A stretch of 45,171 nt of DNA from Methanoregula sp. (GCA_026394695.1 JAPKXT010000211.1:1-45171), one strand, 5' to 3'. Shown: positions 28,912 to 37,823, counted from the stretch's first letter. Numbers and translations: made by a program. Notes: generated from the sequence alone by a model not told the origin.

Positions 28912-29772
28912 TCAGATAAGTTTTGAGCGCTGGAGGAGCAATATATCATCGGTGGTAAGTTTTTCTCCTGCCCGGAAGTTCTTGAAGAGACTCTCTGCTT
29001 CTTTTCTTACCGCCTTTTGTTCTTTTGTGACCTTGACCTTCTTTGTCTTCTTACGCAGGCCGGAAATTACCTTATCATAATCCCGGAGTTCCTTTTGACA
29101 GGCAATGAAGAACTTGTGTTCGGAATCTGCAGATTCCTGTGCTTCGACAAAACTCTTGTGTGAAGCATCTGCTGCCTCACGTGATTTGTCTGCCTTCCTA
29201 TAGGAGTCAACCATGAGGTCATGATGTTTCTGGGCAAGCTCAGCGAATTCGGTTACTTTTGCATGAAGATCGGAGGCCAGTTTCCGAAAATCACGGGCTT
29301 CCGTAATCTTGGTACGTATCTCCTTGTTCTGCTCGAGTTCGGCTTCCTGCTCCCGCACCTGAGCAACCATCTGCTTGATCTTTTCGATCAGTTCCCGCTC
29401 TTTGTCCGTTGTAAAGACTTCGGTCTGCTGGCGGTACTCCATAAATTCAATCTGTTTCTGGAGTTCCTTGACCCCCCGGTTCTTCAGGGTTCCGTGCTCT
29501 TTTTTGAACGATTCAATCTCTTCAAACAGGACGTTGGCCTTATCATTAAAGTCATTGCGTTGCCCTTTTAAGTCAAGGACATCCTGGTTGTATTTATCCC
29601 GGAGATCTTTGTTCTTTTGCGCATCTTCCACAAACTCCCGTGTCTGGTTGTTGAGTGCGTTACGTTCCCGGGCGGACTTGCTTGCGGCGGCATTGAGTTC
29701 GTTGCGGCGGTTTTTGTGCTCTTCAGACTCGGCGAGAATCTTCTTTCTTTTTTCCATCAGGTCATTCAACAT
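28912..29772 (-). CDS. Coiled-coil protein of the COG1340 type
   Basis: 286 residues, nearly all predicted coiled coil from about 5 to 250: heptad-rich, highly charged, no cysteines in the first 220 residues, with EHKNRRNELNAAASKSARER and LRDKYNQDVLDLKGQRNDF typical of the archaeal COG1340 family. The C-terminus is a compact globular piece (AGEKLTTDDILLLQRSKLI) preceded by a basic RKKTKKVKVTKEQK segment. It is cytoplasmic; such proteins resemble SMC-like or cytoskeletal rods, but no function is known. The start MLNDLMEKRKK is likely, with Met6 as alternative. Confidence 0.88.
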   Translation of the reverse strand: MLNDLMEKRKKILAESEEHKNRRNELNAAASKSARERNALNNQTREFVEDAQKNKDLRDKYNQDVLDLKGQRNDFNDKANVLFEEIESFKKEHGTLKNRGVKELQKQIEFMEYRQQTEVFTTDKERELIEKIKQMVAQVREQEAELEQNKEIRTKITEARDFRKLASDLHAKVTEFAELAQKHHDLMVDSYRKADKSREAADASHKSFVEAQESADSEHKFFIACQKELRDYDKVISGLRKKTKKVKVTKEQKAVRKEAESLFKNFRAGEKLTTDDILLLQRSKLI

Positions 29773-30349
29773 GCGTTACCACTCCTCATCGATTCCCAGG
29801 CTTGGGGGCAGATGTAGTATGCTGGAGGTAAAAACTTCCAAAAGAGTGAATAGATGACCCTTTTGATTCTCTCACATGACAACTCTGCATACAGGATGCA
29901 GGACGAAAAACACCAGAAATGAATATTAACGCAGAATTCAGATAAGACCCCGGAACGAAGTCTTTGTTCAACACTCTGTTCATGATGTTCAACTCCCGAT
30001 ACCGGGACGGACCAGATCACGTGGTGTCGTCCCCATCCTCCCAGCGAAGGACTGGTCGAATGTACTATATTTTAAAGGCGCGGGGAATTATTAAGTGTTT
30101 CGCCGTTTCTACGGAGAAAATGCACGGGGTACCACGATCTGGGAGAAGGTCAGATCCGAAAATGCCGTTTTCTTTAACAATTACAAAAAGGGGTTTATCT
30201 AAAGGAGTAACCCTTAACTCCCTTAAGTTATCCGATTTTTACCAACTTTTCTGCTGGCATTGGTCCGGATGAACCATCTGTTTCCCGAAATTTCCGGGAG
30301 AATGCTTGAGTGGAACTTTTTAATTTACAGTGCTTGTGCGTGGTTGTGA
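29773..30349. other. 577-base gap between ftsZ and the coiled-coil gene
   Basis: No credible coding frame. A hairpin at 30004-30033 (GGGACG/CGTCCC outer arms, ACCA/TGGT inner arms, loop around CACGTG) is the main structure. A near-palindrome CCCGAAA/TTTCCGGG at 30284-30298 follows the ftsZ stop and may be part of its 3' UTR. TATA-like CTATATTTTAAAG near 30064 could mark an unannotated transcript. Confidence 0.4.
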
Positions 30350-31519
30350 TTAACCGACCCATTCCAGGACGCCGCCGCCACTGGGCTGGTCCCTGCCGCT
30401 GCTTCTCCTGCTCTGGGGCATCTCAACCGCTTTTGGGTTTGAGCGCTTGTTCTCAATGTCTGCAATCATGGTTTTGTAGGACTGGCGTGTCCCGAGGATC
30501 TGCGCGCTCTTGACACCGGTCATGATAGCGAGCACACGGATCTTGCCCTCCATGTCGTTCCTGACCCGGGCTCCCCAGATAACATCTGCATGAGGATCAA
30601 GCTCATAGGTAAGCGAAGTTGCAACCTCTTCTGCATCCTGCAGCGTAAGGTCAGTTCCTCCTGTAATGTGGATGAGACTTCCGGTTGCGCCGCGGTAGTC
30701 AATATCAAGCATCGGATTGCTCAGGCATTCACGGACAACGCTTTCTGCCTTGTTCTGCTGTTTGCTTTCGCCAACAAGCATGACAGCAACGCCGCCCTTG
30801 GACATGATCGCCCGGACATCGGCATAGTCAATGTTAATGAGTGATGGTTCCGTGATTGTTTCCGAAATACCCTTAACGGTTTCACCAATGAGCTGGTCCA
30901 TTACAGAAAATGCCTGGCCCAAGGGCAGGTTCGGAACGAAGTTCTTCAACCGGTTGTTATCAAGGACAATAACTGAGTCTGATGCGGCTGCAAGTGCCTC
31001 GAGACCTTCTTCAGCACGGATCAGGCGTGCTTTTTCAACCTGGAACGGGTAGCTGACCATGCCGACTACGATTGCACCCTGCTCCTTTGCAATTGATGCA
31101 ACAACTGGAGCGGAACCGGTACCGGTACCTCCTCCCATACCTGCTGTGATGAAAACCAGATCGGCAGATTCAAGGACTGCTTCAAGTGTCGGGCGTGCCA
31201 TCTCGGCTGCGCGCTTGCCGACATCCGGATATCCACCGGCACCGAGGCCTTTGGTCAGGGATTTGCCAATGAGGATACGTTTATCGGCTTGGATCATGTC
31301 CAGATGCTGCTTGTCCGTGTTGATTGCAATCGTTTCTGCACCGGAAACACCCATGTGGTGGATGCGGTTCACGGTATTGTTACCTGCTCCACCACAACCC
31401 ACAATAACGATTCGTGGCTGGCCGACAAAGTCATCTTCCATTGCGTTCGCTGAATTTGGTTTATTCAGCTCTTTTTCAAGTTCGGCGTTTTTTAACGCAT
31501 CATTAATAATACTCTGCAT
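30350..31519 (-). CDS. ftsZ: Cell-division tubulin FtsZ
   Basis: 389 residues. GTPase that polymerises at the division site. The nucleotide fold is complete: [17 protein letters not shown], tubulin signature GGGTGTG (129-135), INTDKQ, and the catalytic synergy loop NIDYAD (229-234). An N-terminal leader of about 33 residues precedes the fold, and after residue 350 a linker of low complexity ends in GGGVLEWVG, a short conserved tail that should bind membrane anchors. It resembles euryarchaeal FtsZ1. GAGGG precedes the ATG. It lies ten bases behind a ribbon-helix-helix gene with which it shares the promoter and its repeated sites. Confidence 0.97.
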   Translation of the reverse strand: MQSIINDALKNAELEKELNKPNSANAMEDDFVGQPRIVIVGCGGAGNNTVNRIHHMGVSGAETIAINTDKQHLDMIQADKRILIGKSLTKGLGAGGYPDVGKRAAEMARPTLEAVLESADLVFITAGMGGGTGTGSAPVVASIAKEQGAIVVGMVSYPFQVEKARLIRAEEGLEALAAASDSVIVLDNNRLKNFVPNLPLGQAFSVMDQLIGETVKGISETITEPSLINIDYADVRAIMSKGGVAVMLVGESKQQNKAESVVRECLSNPMLDIDYRGATGSLIHITGGTDLTLQDAEEVATSLTYELDPHADVIWGARVRNDMEGKIRVLAIMTGVKSAQILGTRQSYKTMIADIENKRSNPKAVEMPQSRRSSGRDQPSGGGVLEWVG

Positions 31520-31529
31520 GTTTACCCTC

Positions 31530-31751
31530 TCAAACCTTGAATGAAACCTGGTCGCTATCCTTCAAGACACGACTTGCACGTTTTTCAACAAGTTCACGGA
31601 CCGCTGCCCGGACAGCTTCTGATACATTGGGATATTCCCCGGAGTTGACCATCTGCTGGAGCAGATAGATTTGCTGTTCTGGTAACCGGAGCGTGATTCT
31701 CTGCATCATCGTTGTATCTCTCATTTCTGACACATGTCTGTCATCTGTCAT
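31530..31751 (-). CDS. Ribbon-helix-helix transcription regulator upstream of ftsZ
   Basis: 73 residues at most. From Met16 the sequence is a classic RHH/MetJ-Arc protein: [20 protein letters not shown], then [20 protein letters not shown]. It should bind DNA as a dimer through the strand RITLRL. The N-terminal extension from ATG ending 31751 is encoded by the repeated sites upstream; Met10, Met15 or Met16 (starts at 31724, 31709, 31706) are more natural. It sits ten bases ahead of ftsZ on the same strand. In haloarchaea the RHH protein CdrS is linked to ftsZ2 and controls division; this looks like the methanogen counterpart by context, which remains inference. Confidence 0.9.
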   Translation of the reverse strand: MTDDRHVSEMRDTTMMQRITLRLPEQQIYLLQQMVNSGEYPNVSEAVRAAVRELVEKRASRVLKDSDQVSFKV

Positions 31752-31786
31752 TCATATGTCAGACAAAGAGAACACTTGTGTCTGAC
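31725..31786. promoter_or_regulatory. Array of five TCTGAC-type sites, candidate operator
   Basis: TCTGAC or TCTGTC occurs at 31726, 31737, 31744 and 31781, and inverted at 31758-31763. GTCAGACA (31758-31765) and TGTCTGAC (31779-31786) form a perfect inverted pair with 13 bases between. The array lies between a TATA-like box (GTTTTTATACA, minus strand, 31819-31829) and the likely RHH start codons, where a bound repressor would block transcription of rhh-ftsZ. Confidence 0.6.
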
Positions 31787-31908
31787 TTAACCAGATGATC
31801 CAAACTATTACAGATAATGTATAAAAACTTTCTTCTTTGCTTTTTGTAAGTCTCTCAAAACACATTTAAGACAGCCAATCCAAGTAATTTGAAAAAGAGG
31901 GGATTTAA

Positions 31909-32910
31909 ATGATTATTGACTTTCCAGAACGGGAGGTTCATGGCGGTACCGGAAAGCGGCAGCGCGAGAAAACCCAAAAAACGGTGCTGGATTTCAGCGC
32001 GAGTACAAATCCCTTCGCTCCCTTGTTCGAGTGGCATTGTGATCCCGAACTCCTTGCATATTACCCTGATGACAGGTACACGCAGTTAAAAACCTGTATC
32101 GCATCTGCTTTCCACCGTCCTTCTGATGAAATATGTGTAGGGAATGGGTCAATTGAGATCATCAGGGTGTTCTGTTCAGTCGTGTTTAAGGGAGATAAAA
32201 AATATTTTTATACACAATCCCCCACTTTTGGGGAATATGCGTTGTCTGCCCGACTTGCCGGGGCAAACCGGGTAAGTAATTCCGGAAATGCCGACGTGTC
32301 GTTTATATGCAACCCAAACAACCCGACCGGTATTCTGCTGAAAAAACCTGAGATGAACTGCCATCTTGAAGACATGAAATCCCATGGAGGGCTACTTTTT
32401 AGTGACGAGGCATTTATTGAACTGGCGGATCCTGCACAGAGCATGGTGGATGTGCGTGACCCGGATCTCTTCGTGCTGCATTCTCTCACGAAAAGTTTTT
32501 CAATTCCCGGCATCCGCTTCGGGTACGGTTTTGGCGATCCGGACCTTATTGATAAAATTGAGATCGCCCGACCCCCATGGAGCGTGAATACATTTGCAGA
32601 GGCATATGCACTGGAAGCGTTCCGGCACTTGCATGAACTCACAGCATCGCGTGCCGCGATCACACAGGAACGTGAATGGCTCGCATCTGAGATTGACGCC
32701 ATGGGCCTGCACTGCAATCCCTCATCTGCCAATTACCTCCTCGTGGAATGTTGGCGGGATGTTACATCGTTCTGTGCCGCACTTGAACAACAGGATATTC
32801 TCGTCCGCGACTGCACATCATTTGGTTTACCCACCTGCATTCGTGTAGCAGTGCGGACACGAGAGGAAAACTGTATCCTTACCGAGGCACTATCAGCATG
32901 CATGCACTGA
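31909..32910 (+). CDS. cobD: Threonine-phosphate decarboxylase / CobD-type aminotransferase-fold enzyme
   Basis: 333 residues, PLP fold type I. N-terminal VHGG and DFSASTNPFAP, the CNPNNPTG loop, and the PLP lysine in HSLTKSFSIPGIRFGYG are as in CobD and histidinol-phosphate aminotransferases. The neighbour cobY, overlapping by 13 bases, argues for the CobD role: making (R)-1-amino-2-propanol phosphate for the cobamide side chain. HisC activity cannot be excluded from sequence alone. Shine-Dalgarno GAGGGGA precedes the ATG closely. A TATAAAAA at about 31820 could serve it on the plus strand. A rare second Asp/Asn mismatch is not seen; the active site is complete. Confidence 0.88.
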   Translation: MIIDFPEREVHGGTGKRQREKTQKTVLDFSASTNPFAPLFEWHCDPELLAYYPDDRYTQLKTCIASAFHRPSDEICVGNGSIEIIRVFCSVVFKGDKKYFYTQSPTFGEYALSARLAGANRVSNSGNADVSFICNPNNPTGILLKKPEMNCHLEDMKSHGGLLFSDEAFIELADPAQSMVDVRDPDLFVLHSLTKSFSIPGIRFGYGFGDPDLIDKIEIARPPWSVNTFAEAYALEAFRHLHELTASRAAITQEREWLASEIDAMGLHCNPSSANYLLVECWRDVTSFCAALEQQDILVRDCTSFGLPTCIRVAVRTREENCILTEALSACMH

Positions 32911-33527
32911 TTATGGCCGGGGGCACCGGCAGCCGGCTGAACCGGGGAGAAAAACCCCTCATTTCAATCTGTGGACGACCGATGATTGCCTACGTGATTG
33001 AGGCGTTCTCAGCAGCCGGGTTTGAACCGGTTGTGGCCGCGTCACCAAAGACTCCCATGACCATGAACTGGTGCCGGGCACAGGGTATAGTATTCTGCAA
33101 GACCGATGGCGGGGGTTTCGTCGAAGATATGATTAGTGCAGTAAAAACCCTGGAGGAACATCACCCGCTTTTTGTCTGTGTATCTGATATCCCCTGCATC
33201 AGTACGGGAATTATCCAGCGAATTGCCGATTCATATCATCAATCGGGAAAAGATGCCTGTTCAGCATGGGTTCCGGCTGGACGTATTCATGCAGGCATCG
33301 GGGGTATGTCCTGCCGTCAACAGGTTAACGGGGTTGAGGCATGCCCGGCCGGCGTAAATATTCTCCGGGGTGATCTCATTGAACAGCCCCAGGATGAACT
33401 ACAGGTCCTTATCAGCGATCCAGGACTTGCCCTGAACGTCAATACACCTGCAGATCTTGCACGGGCTGAAGATTTTCTTAAAACTGCAATTTTAACAATA
33501 CATTCCCGGGTCCTGCACATTCCCTGA
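32898..33527 (+). CDS. cobY: Adenosylcobinamide-phosphate guanylyltransferase CobY
   Basis: 209 residues. The archaeal non-orthologous replacement of CobU: it transfers GMP to adenosylcobinamide phosphate. The nucleotidyltransferase loop LIMAGGTGSRLNRGEKPL at the N-terminus, CGRPMIAYVIEA and CVSDIPCI (metal-site Asp) are present, and the C-terminus NVNTPADLARAEDFL is typical. It overlaps cobD by 13 bases. The last 15 residues extend slightly beyond the usual family end. Confidence in the assignment is high. Confidence 0.92.
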   Translation: MHALIMAGGTGSRLNRGEKPLISICGRPMIAYVIEAFSAAGFEPVVAASPKTPMTMNWCRAQGIVFCKTDGGGFVEDMISAVKTLEEHHPLFVCVSDIPCISTGIIQRIADSYHQSGKDACSAWVPAGRIHAGIGGMSCRQQVNGVEACPAGVNILRGDLIEQPQDELQVLISDPGLALNVNTPADLARAEDFLKTAILTIHSRVLHIP

Positions 33528-33647
33528 TCATTGAAGTCCGCGCAGGATCAAACATCCCAATCTGTGCCCCAGCACTCAAAATAAGCGCAATCCTGTCATA
33601 TTTGGCAGGAATGCATATTAAGGGGCATAACCCAAGATCTCTATATT

Positions 33648-34886
33648 ATGGTGGAATCGCAGGAAATTGAGCTCGCAGGTCATATCATCGATTCGGGCAT
33701 CATGACGCAGCTCTTTGACAGGGTAATGGATATGGGAGGCAATTTCGAGATCCTTGTTTTTGATATCGGGAAAAAAAAGACTGATCCCAGTTATGCCCGT
33801 CTGCGTATCGCAGCATCTAACAAAGAGAATCTGCGATCCATTCTTTCTGAGCTCCACCGGCTTGGCGCACGACCACGGGAAGTAAAAGATGTCCACCTTG
33901 TACCCGCAGAAGGCAATCGTATCGTGCCGAAAGGTTTCTACACCACGTCCAATCATCCGACCCAGGTCAAATATGGCGATGAATGGATCGCGGTAGAACC
34001 GACCAAGATGGACTTTTTAATTGTTGTCGATATGAAAACCAAAACCGCACGGTGCACTTCCCTTGGCAGCATCAAAAAAGGAGATCTTGTGGTTGTCGGT
34101 GAACAGGGAGTCAATGTAAGCTACCCGGAACGTCCACGGGAGAGCAGCACATTTGAGTTTATGCACGGTACGGTCTCTCCCGAGCGGCCAAGTGAAACCC
34201 TGATTGCAAAGATCGCAAGCGAGATCCTTGACATAAGGAAAAAAGGCGGAAAGATTGCATTTGTCGGCGGTCCTGCGATCATCCATACCGGTGCGGATAA
34301 AGCGTTGGCAGAGATGATCCACAAAGGCTACATCGATGTCCTCTTTGCCGGTAATGCCCTTGCCACTCATGATATCGAGTTCAATCTCTATGGCACATCA
34401 CTGGGGATGGATATCTCAACCGGAAAGCCGGTAATGGGCGGGCATAAGCACCACCTCTATGCGATCAGCGAGATTATGCGTGCCGGTTCAATAAAAAATG
34501 CTGTCGATAAAGGGGTAATTACCGGCGGGATCATGTACGAGTGCGTGAAAAATAAAATACCCTTCGTACTCGCCGGTTCCATCCGCGATGATGGTCCGTT
34601 ACCTGATGTGATCACGGATGTAATGAAAGCTCAGGACGCAACGCGGGAGCATATTGAAGGATGCAGCATGGTGCTGATGATTGCAACTCTCCTTCATTCG
34701 ATTGCCGTTGGCAACTGCCTGCCCTCAAACGTAAAAACGGTGTGTGTGGATATCAACCCGACAGCACTTACCAAGCTCATGGACCGTGGCTCCACGCAGG
34801 CCATCGGTATTGTTTCTGACGCAGGAACTTTCCTCCCGTTGCTGGTAAAACAACTCGACATACAGAGCAGTTGTGCGAAAAAATAA
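33648..34886 (+). CDS. Archaeal ornithine cyclodeaminase (LOR/SDH-domain family)
   Basis: 412 residues of the TIGR00300 family: an N-terminal LOR/SDH domain (IELAGHIIDSGIMTQLFDRV) and a C-terminal Rossmann-like half with AFVGGPAIIHTGADKALAEM, LFAGNALATHDIEF and GIMYECVKNKIPFVLAGSIR. Family members in Methanococcus maripaludis convert ornithine to proline with NAD, which would be the route to proline here. ATG 33648 follows TATATT; no strong Shine-Dalgarno. It is convergent with the RaSEA gene 14 bases away. Confidence 0.9.
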   Translation: MVESQEIELAGHIIDSGIMTQLFDRVMDMGGNFEILVFDIGKKKTDPSYARLRIAASNKENLRSILSELHRLGARPREVKDVHLVPAEGNRIVPKGFYTTSNHPTQVKYGDEWIAVEPTKMDFLIVVDMKTKTARCTSLGSIKKGDLVVVGEQGVNVSYPERPRESSTFEFMHGTVSPERPSETLIAKIASEILDIRKKGGKIAFVGGPAIIHTGADKALAEMIHKGYIDVLFAGNALATHDIEFNLYGTSLGMDISTGKPVMGGHKHHLYAISEIMRAGSIKNAVDKGVITGGIMYECVKNKIPFVLAGSIRDDGPLPDVITDVMKAQDATREHIEGCSMVLMIATLLHSIAVGNCLPSNVKTVCVDINPTALTKLMDRGSTQAIGIVSDAGTFLPLLVKQLDIQSSCAKK

Positions 34887-34900
34887 TTATTTCTCATTTT

Positions 34901-35890
34901 TTATTGAGTCAGGGGCATGCAGTACGATTTTTCTGAGGTTACGATATATTCCCATTCCTGCTTACAGTCGCAACTGATCTGGAGCAGGGCATCGATCAGA
35001 TCACGGTCCGCATTGAGCGAATAATCCTGGATGCCTTTCACGAGTTCGTAATCGCATTTTTTGCAGTTGTGTGGTCCCCGTTTCTGCCCGCCACCAAGCG
35101 GATCGCAGGTTATATGCACCGGAGAATCTGCAAGAATTGACAGGACGCTCCAGAGATAGGCCGGGCGGTACGCACCCCGTTTCCAGTAATACTCCAGTTC
35201 GGTATTGCGCTGGACGGTACAGGGGTTCATGGAGATCATATCTGCGTAAACTGCCGCATCCTGGATTGAAGTTTTCATATCGGCAACTGCCTCACCCTCT
35301 GTCAAAAAAAGCGGTTTTAAGAGAAGATAGGCTTTCACACCAGCTCCGGCAGAATGAGCTGTTCTGGCTGCGTTTGTAAAATCAGCGAACGTGAAACCTT
35401 TATTGATGCACTTTTCCCGGATATAGTCACTGCTCGTCTCAAGTCCCATCGCGCAATAGAGGGGTATCTTATAACTTCCGTCATCAAGGATATCCAGAAA
35501 CGACGAGATAACTTCTGCATCTACAAATTCAGGACGTGTTTCTGCAATCAGCAGTTTTCCTTTGAAGGTGGTGGCAATATCAGAGAGAAAACCGCGGGGT
35601 ATCTCACACGGGTCAAAAAAACTTCCGGAAGTGAAAATTTTCACCATGCTGTACGCTTCAGATGTATACTGATCTGTCACCCATGCCAGTTGCGCACGAA
35701 GGTGCTCAAGTATTGTTTCCTGGGATTGCTGACCAGAATACCGTTCATGACGGTAACTGCACATCCTGCATTTTGACCATGTGCATCCAGCACTTTTAAA
35801 AATGACCGTGAGGCACTCGAGCAATTCATTGCCATACCGTTCCTGCCCCCGCCAGCTCGCGAGAGGTTTTTCCCTGAGTTCAGAAATCAT
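34901..35890 (-). CDS. Archaeosine biosynthesis radical SAM protein RaSEA
   Basis: About 329 residues. Radical-SAM enzyme that with ArcS converts the preQ0-lysine adduct to archaeosine at tRNA position 15. The cluster-binding motif SAGCTWSKCRMCSYRHERYS has CxxxxCxxC spacing, and GQERYGNELLECLTVI, MGLETSSDYIREKC and CDPLGGGQKRGPHNC are family marks. A second set of Cys near the C-terminus (HNCKKCDYELV) is conserved. The frame begins at ATG 35899, but a TATA-like box at 35907-35918 predicts transcription from about 35888, so Met4 (35890) is chosen. It is divergent from the next gene by only 19 bases of non-coding DNA. Confidence 0.93.
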   Translation of the reverse strand: MISELREKPLASWRGQERYGNELLECLTVIFKSAGCTWSKCRMCSYRHERYSGQQSQETILEHLRAQLAWVTDQYTSEAYSMVKIFTSGSFFDPCEIPRGFLSDIATTFKGKLLIAETRPEFVDAEVISSFLDILDDGSYKIPLYCAMGLETSSDYIREKCINKGFTFADFTNAARTAHSAGAGVKAYLLLKPLFLTEGEAVADMKTSIQDAAVYADMISMNPCTVQRNTELEYYWKRGAYRPAYLWSVLSILADSPVHITCDPLGGGQKRGPHNCKKCDYELVKGIQDYSLNADRDLIDALLQISCDCKQEWEYIVTSEKSYCMPLTQ

Positions 35891-35906
35891 TAACATCATA
35901 CTAGTT

Positions 35907-35918
35907 GAACATATATAG
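35907..35918 (-). promoter_or_regulatory. TATA-like box for RaSEA, touching the next start codon
   Basis: On the minus strand CTATATATGTTC. It ends directly before ATG 35919 of the divergent gene, so the two genes have interlocked start regions. Confidence 0.45.
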
Positions 35919-36998
35919 ATGAAAAAGATCGTCCTGCTCGTGATGGGACTGCTCTTTCTGTCGGGATTTGCATCAGCATACCTGGTAAATATCGATGCTC
36001 CAGATTCACTTTCCGTTGGAAAACCTCTTATCGTTACCGGGACGACAACCTTTGGTATTGGTACGCCAATCGATGTCGTGCTCTATTATCAGCTGACAAC
36101 AACGACTGAAATTAAACGCAAGATCGTCTATGTTCAGTCTGACTATTCATTCCGTGCAGTCTTTGATACCACCGGTCTGAAAACCGGGATGTACAAGGTT
36201 GAAGTCCCGACAAATGATATGGGTGATTCCGTGAGCATGCGGGTTGTGAACCTGATTGATCGTTCCGATGATATTCAACTCACCTCTGCCACCACCCAGA
36301 ATTTTAACGGAAAGATCTCCATTGCAGGAGCGATCAAAGGGGATGAAAATTCCGGAGTCCAGGTTGAAGCTATCGGGCCGGATAATCTGATAATTTTCGG
36401 ACCCATTTATGTAAATACCAATTACCTGGGCAGTTTTGCAACGGAAATACCTGTTACTGAACCCGGCGATTACGAGGTGAGTTTCACCGATGCCCGGGGG
36501 TATGTTGGAAAACGGATTATCACCGTTACTGGACTGCAAAGCCTGACAAGTACACCGAGTCCGACTACCGTATCCATAGTATCCGCTCACACGAAAGCAT
36601 CCCGGGACAATCCTGCCTATTTTATCATAAAAACCGGTTTTGGACCTGTTACAATTCATACCTCGTCTTCTATTGACTGGATCATAGAATATGTCGATCA
36701 GAAAGGCACCATCCAGTTGGTGAATGAACAGGGTGAAAAATATCCGGAGCGGGTCACGTTACAGGGAAATGGCAAACTGATATACATCAAGGTTTACCCG
36801 ATAAAGTCCTCTCTGAACAACGAGGTTTTCGTATATGCAGAAAATGCCAACTCTATTGCAGTAAGCTCAACTATTCCGGCACCGTTTATCCCGTCTGCAC
36901 AACAAACACCGGTTGATACGCCAAAGTCTATGGTATTGCCATTACTCGGGATTGTTGCGGTAGGATTGGCGTTTTTGATAATGAGAAGAAACCGGTAA
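35919..36998 (+). CDS. Exported, C-terminally anchored surface protein
   Basis: 359 residues. Signal peptide KKIVLLVMGLLFLSGFASA, then a beta-rich extracellular part with at least two Ig-like segments (VNIDAPDSLSVGKPLIVTGT and FNGKISIAGAIKGDENSG), a Ser/Thr/Pro stretch (STPSPTTVS) and a final membrane span (VLPLLGIVAVGLAFLIM) followed by RRNR. No enzymatic motif is seen. Layout and composition resemble Methanomicrobiales S-layer-associated proteins. It probably faces outside, held by the C-terminal helix. Function unknown. There is no Shine-Dalgarno, consistent with a leaderless message. Confidence 0.85.
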   Translation: MKKIVLLVMGLLFLSGFASAYLVNIDAPDSLSVGKPLIVTGTTTFGIGTPIDVVLYYQLTTTTEIKRKIVYVQSDYSFRAVFDTTGLKTGMYKVEVPTNDMGDSVSMRVVNLIDRSDDIQLTSATTQNFNGKISIAGAIKGDENSGVQVEAIGPDNLIIFGPIYVNTNYLGSFATEIPVTEPGDYEVSFTDARGYVGKRIITVTGLQSLTSTPSPTTVSIVSAHTKASRDNPAYFIIKTGFGPVTIHTSSSIDWIIEYVDQKGTIQLVNEQGEKYPERVTLQGNGKLIYIKVYPIKSSLNNEVFVYAENANSIAVSSTIPAPFIPSAQQTPVDTPKSMVLPLLGIVAVGLAFLIMRRNR

Positions 36999-37085
36999 AA
37001 ATTGACAGTTAAAAATTATTTCCTGCCGGCCCTCCTTTTAATTAAGAAGCCTTTTTTAAATCGGACACCCAACATATGGAGCACT

Positions 37086-37170
37086 GCCGGGGTAGTCTAG
37101 TCCGGGAAGGCGGTAGCCTTGAAAGCTACTGGTGCCCTGCACCTCAAGAGTTCAAATCTCTTCCCCGGCG
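37086..37170 (+). tRNA. tRNA-Ser, anticodon UGA
   Basis: Acceptor arms GCCGGGG (37086-37092) and CCCCGGC (37163-37169) with discriminator G. Anticodon stem GTAGC/GCTAC with loop CTTGAAA gives anticodon TGA. A long variable arm (GGTGCCCTGCACC) identifies a class II serine tRNA. The T-arm is AAGAG-TTCAAAT-CTCTT. CCA is not encoded and no intron is seen. A TATA-like TTTTTTAAAT at about 37051-37060 lies 25-30 bases upstream. Confidence 0.95.
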
Positions 37171-37234
37171 TAGTTCCTGTTCTGTATTTTCCATCGGGAA
37201 AAAGGGTATTAAACTCCTACGACCGTGGCTTGTT

Positions 37235-37657
37235 TTATGAGAGTTTCCAGATCTTTGTAAAGAGAATCCCCATCAAAGGAAGCGAGATGATCTCCCATCT
37301 TACGGTACTGATAGAGAAAGCGACGGGCCAGGTCATTGATGTGATCATCACATACAGGCTGGGGATGGTCATGACAACGAGAAGCAAAGCCCCGAACATC
37401 AGCCCCTTTTGCAACGGTGTTCCTTTCAGGAAGCCTTTTACAACATCAAAGATAATTGCTGCCGCAAACGCTACGACAAATGGGTAAAAGAAGAATAGCA
37501 TCATAACCGGATCCTCTTCAGACCTCATACCCCCGTATTTACTTAAGTCCGAAGGAATGACCATGTTCACCATCCCGTTGATGACAACTATGAGGATAAG
37601 GATGAGGATGACGATTTCTGCAATAATTACGGAAACGGCAATATTTTTTACCTTCAT
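37235..37657 (-). CDS. Four-span membrane protein of unknown function
   Basis: 140 residues with about four hydrophobic segments: VSVIIAEIVILILILIVVIN, MMLFFFYPFVVAFAAAIIF, GLMFGALLLVVMTIPSLYVM and EIISLPLMGILFTKIW. A hydrophilic loop (PSDLSKYGGMRSEED) follows the first span. I do not recognise the family. It lies between tRNA-Ser and hypC on the opposite strand to both. The long uninterrupted hydrophobic pattern makes a real gene likely. Confidence 0.78.
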   Translation of the reverse strand: MKVKNIAVSVIIAEIVILILILIVVINGMVNMVIPSDLSKYGGMRSEEDPVMMLFFFYPFVVAFAAAIIFDVVKGFLKGTPLQKGLMFGALLLVVMTIPSLYVMITSMTWPVAFSISTVRWEIISLPLMGILFTKIWKLS

Positions 37658-37823
37658 AGATTTTTATCGAAACTGGTGTTTAATTACTATTCGGATCGCA
37701 GTATATGAAAATGAAATCAGATGATGCCAAAAATAATTACGTGAACCTGATTTTAGCGTATTATCATTGTTTTTATGTGGTTGAACCTCCAACGTATGAG
37801 TTGGATATTCCAGAGGATCATTG

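Noticed and set aside
29964-30272. 102-codon plus-strand frame between ftsZ and the coiled-coil gene
   Set aside because: Low-quality composition, no family resemblance and no ribosome-binding site.
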